From: Burkholderiaceae bacterium
GTDB taxonomy: Bacteria > Pseudomonadota > Gammaproteobacteria > Burkholderiales > Burkholderiaceae_B
Direction: 5' to 3'
Length of the DNA stretch: 64,000 nt
Assembly: GCA_023653055.1 (NCBI GenBank)
Contig: JAMNXR010000001.1
Coordinates: 248,001-312,000, forward strand
The notes beneath the pieces are model-generated. The model was not told the origin of the DNA. It saw only the letters and a program-made list of their open reading frames with translations, and did no database searches. Of the stretch, positions 62,700-64,000 are shown piece after piece (position 1 is the stretch's first letter; the number at the start of each line of letters is the position of its first letter). The translations under genes and the position numbers were made by a program.

Positions 62700-62721
62700 A
62701 TATTTCATCTTGATGAAATAT
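62700..62721. promoter_or_regulatory. Perfect 10-bp palindrome upstream of the glycosyltransferase
   Basis: ATATTTCATC-TT-GATGAAATAT is a perfect 22-base palindrome, 23 bases before the start at 62745. There is no U-run. It looks like an operator for a dimeric regulator rather than a terminator. Confidence 0.5.
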
Positions 62722-62744
62722 TCTTATGGCAATCTTATTTACAT

Positions 62745-63872
62745 ATGAATAGAAAAGTTCAACTCATTTACTTTAATGCAGGCGGTGGTCACCGTTCTGC
62801 CGCGCTTGCTTTGCAGGAAGTGATCGCTGAAAAGCATCCCGAATGGAATGTGTCGTTGATCAATCTTTTCGAAGTGATTGATTCAGAGCGTTATTTTCAA
62901 AAATTGACGGGATTTGCTCCAGAGGACTTGTACAACTTAAGACTCAAAAAGGGATGGACGCGAGGTTTAGCAACAGAATTAAAAATCTTCCAAGCCATGA
63001 TCCGTCTGACGCATACAAAACTCAAATTAAAAATTCAAAAGTTTTGGAAAATGGATCCCCCTGATTTGGTTGTTTCACTGATTCCTAATTTCAACAAGGT
63101 CATGTTCGAGGCGCTTAAAGATCAATGTCCAGACGTTCCTTATGTAACAGTTTTGACTGATCTGGCAGATTATCCACCCAACTTTTGGATCGAGACCGAC
63201 CAGGAGCAGTATCTGATTTGCGGTTCGGATCAAGCCGTTTTTCAGGCACGAGAGGCAGGGTATCGCGAACGTCAGATCACGCAGACTTCAGGGATGATTT
63301 TGCGACCTGCATTTTATTGGTCTCCCAAAATTGATCGACAGCATCGACGCCAAGAGTTCGGTTTAGACCCTGAGCAAGCGACAGGACTGGTTATGTTTGG
63401 TGGCCACGGATCTAGCCAGATGTTAAAAATCGCTAAAGATTTATCCAATAGGCAGATGATTTTTGTGTGTGGCCATAACGAAATGCTTGCAAAAAAAATT
63501 CAAGCACTTAAGCCTTCAGGGAAACATCTCGTATTTGGTTTCACCTCTGAAATCAATACCCTCATGCAGCTTAGCGATTACTTTATTGGAAAGCCGGGTC
63601 CAGGGAGTCTGAGCGAATCCATCCAGATGGGACTTCCCGTTATCACCTTCAAGAACGCAGCAACGATGCCGCAAGAGCGGTTTAACACCACTTGGGTGAG
63701 CACGCATGAATACGGGCTTGTTGTGACGAAGATGCGTGATTTACCCGATGCCGTTGATCAATTGATCGCTAACCTGCCATTGTTCAAGGCTAAGGTTTCC
63801 TCTGTCAATAACCTTGCCGTTTATGAGGTGGTCGAGGCATTGGATAGGATCAGGTCTGTGCCAGAATGTTGA
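62745..63872 (+). CDS. Family-28-like (MGDG/MurG-type) glycosyltransferase
   Basis: This 375-residue protein has a GT-B architecture with the N-terminal loop FNAGGGHRSAALAL typical of galactolipid synthase and MurG-like enzymes, and the C-terminal nucleotide-sugar site FGGHGSSQML and KPGPGSLSESIQMGLPV. It probably transfers a sugar from UDP-sugar to a lipid or glycolipid acceptor. It converges on the galE-like gene, which may supply its UDP-galactose donor. Confidence 0.85.
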   Translation: MNRKVQLIYFNAGGGHRSAALALQEVIAEKHPEWNVSLINLFEVIDSERYFQKLTGFAPEDLYNLRLKKGWTRGLATELKIFQAMIRLTHTKLKLKIQKFWKMDPPDLVVSLIPNFNKVMFEALKDQCPDVPYVTVLTDLADYPPNFWIETDQEQYLICGSDQAVFQAREAGYRERQITQTSGMILRPAFYWSPKIDRQHRRQEFGLDPEQATGLVMFGGHGSSQMLKIAKDLSNRQMIFVCGHNEMLAKKIQALKPSGKHLVFGFTSEINTLMQLSDYFIGKPGPGSLSESIQMGLPVITFKNAATMPQERFNTTWVSTHEYGLVVTKMRDLPDAVDQLIANLPLFKAKVSSVNNLAVYEVVEALDRIRSVPEC

Positions 63873-63909
63873 TGAGTAGGCGTGCCCTAGGCTATATTGA
63901 TCGATACCC

Positions 63910-64000
63910 TTAGACTTTCGAACGATAACCATTTGGGTTGTTCACTTGCCACCGCCACGTATCTTCACACATCTTATCGATGCCCAATTTCGCCTCCCAC
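63910..64000 (-). CDS. galE: UDP-glucose 4-epimerase, C-terminal end (partial)
   Basis: The last 29 codons before a TAA read ...AKLGIDKMCEDTWRWQVNNPNGY..., which matches the conserved C-terminal segment of GalE (KGIDEMC-DSWRWQ-NNPNGY). The gene continues beyond the right edge. It converges on the glycosyltransferase, 37 bases from its stop. Confidence 0.8.
   Translation of the reverse strand, partial: WEAKLGIDKMCEDTWRWQVNNPNGYRSKV

Noticed and set aside
1-64000. Insertion sequences, integrases, CRISPR, tRNA or rRNA genes
   Set aside because: No transposase or integrase reading frame, regularly spaced repeats or clover-leaf gaps were seen on reading both strands; the intergenic spaces are too short for rRNA.

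Overview
The window reads as a gene-dense stretch of a betaproteobacterial chromosome, most likely Burkholderiales and possibly Alcaligenaceae-like. The main evidence is four Bug/TctC-type periplasmic binding-protein genes with no membrane partners nearby, an aspartate carbamoyltransferase with an N-terminal helix-turn-helix extension, NhaR-, LysR- and IclR-type regulators, and a TRAP transporter. This placement is inferred from gene families; no 16S gene or database search was available. I see no rRNA, tRNA, CRISPR array, insertion sequence, integrase or origin. Both edges cut genes: an AI-2E-family permease on the left and the last codons of a galE-like gene on the right.

Layout. 1-9.3 kb: housekeeping and stress genes, including an orphan FixJ-type regulator, a UPF0114-phoD pair behind a candidate Pho box, lldD, EamA and MFS transporters, a beta-carbonic anhydrase, a small lipoprotein and an SDR. 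9.3-18.8 kb: ion homeostasis and transport. One terC gene has a very convincing yybP-ykoY (Mn2+) riboswitch leader; a second terC is divergent from an nhaR-like gene. Cytochrome b561, an SSS symporter, a MATE pump, a LysR regulator, a SphA-like outer-membrane protein and a TRIC-type channel lie between or beside them. 18.8-23.6 kb: an alpha/beta-hydrolase with a Cys nucleophile elbow coupled to a histidine kinase, a GNAT, pyrB and phzF. 23.7-29.5 kb: a tight operon of a NitT/TauT-type ABC importer, an OsmC protein, an acyl-CoA-dehydrogenase-like flavoprotein and a rubredoxin-reductase fusion. This looks like an uptake plus flavin-dependent oxidation system whose substrate I cannot name. It is followed by a frameshifted Bug gene. 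30.6-33.3 kb: a DODA-type dioxygenase and doxX, divergent from lysR and ridA across a palindrome.

33.4-44 kb is a CoA-ester catabolic island. A Cys-less thiolase-fold protein and its DUF35 partner, a duplicated EthD-like barrel protein, an MBL hydrolase, a Bug protein and a fused CoA-transferase form one unit. An IclR gene converges on it, and divergent from IclR is a second unit of Bug, enoyl-CoA hydratase and ADP-forming acyl-CoA synthetase. Together they could capture a carboxylate, activate it with CoA, hydrate it and cleave it by a retro-aldol or thiolytic step. The substrate is unknown.

44-64 kb: a wecB-pirin-small protein-capA group, another Bug gene, envelope and exported proteins (a Trp/Gly-rich protein, DUF2092, PH/SHOCT), a two-domain PPK2 kinase, a DUF985 cupin, psiE, a K+ channel, an OsmC-YcaO fusion, two exported unknowns, a dctPQM TRAP operon with an intercistronic hairpin, a Cys-rich small protein, a large orphan lipoprotein, a family-28-like glycosyltransferase and the galE tail.

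Genes are packed so tightly that seven convergent pairs overlap tail to tail. Several clear Rho-independent terminators, palindromic operator candidates and ATGA stop-start overlaps define the transcription units.
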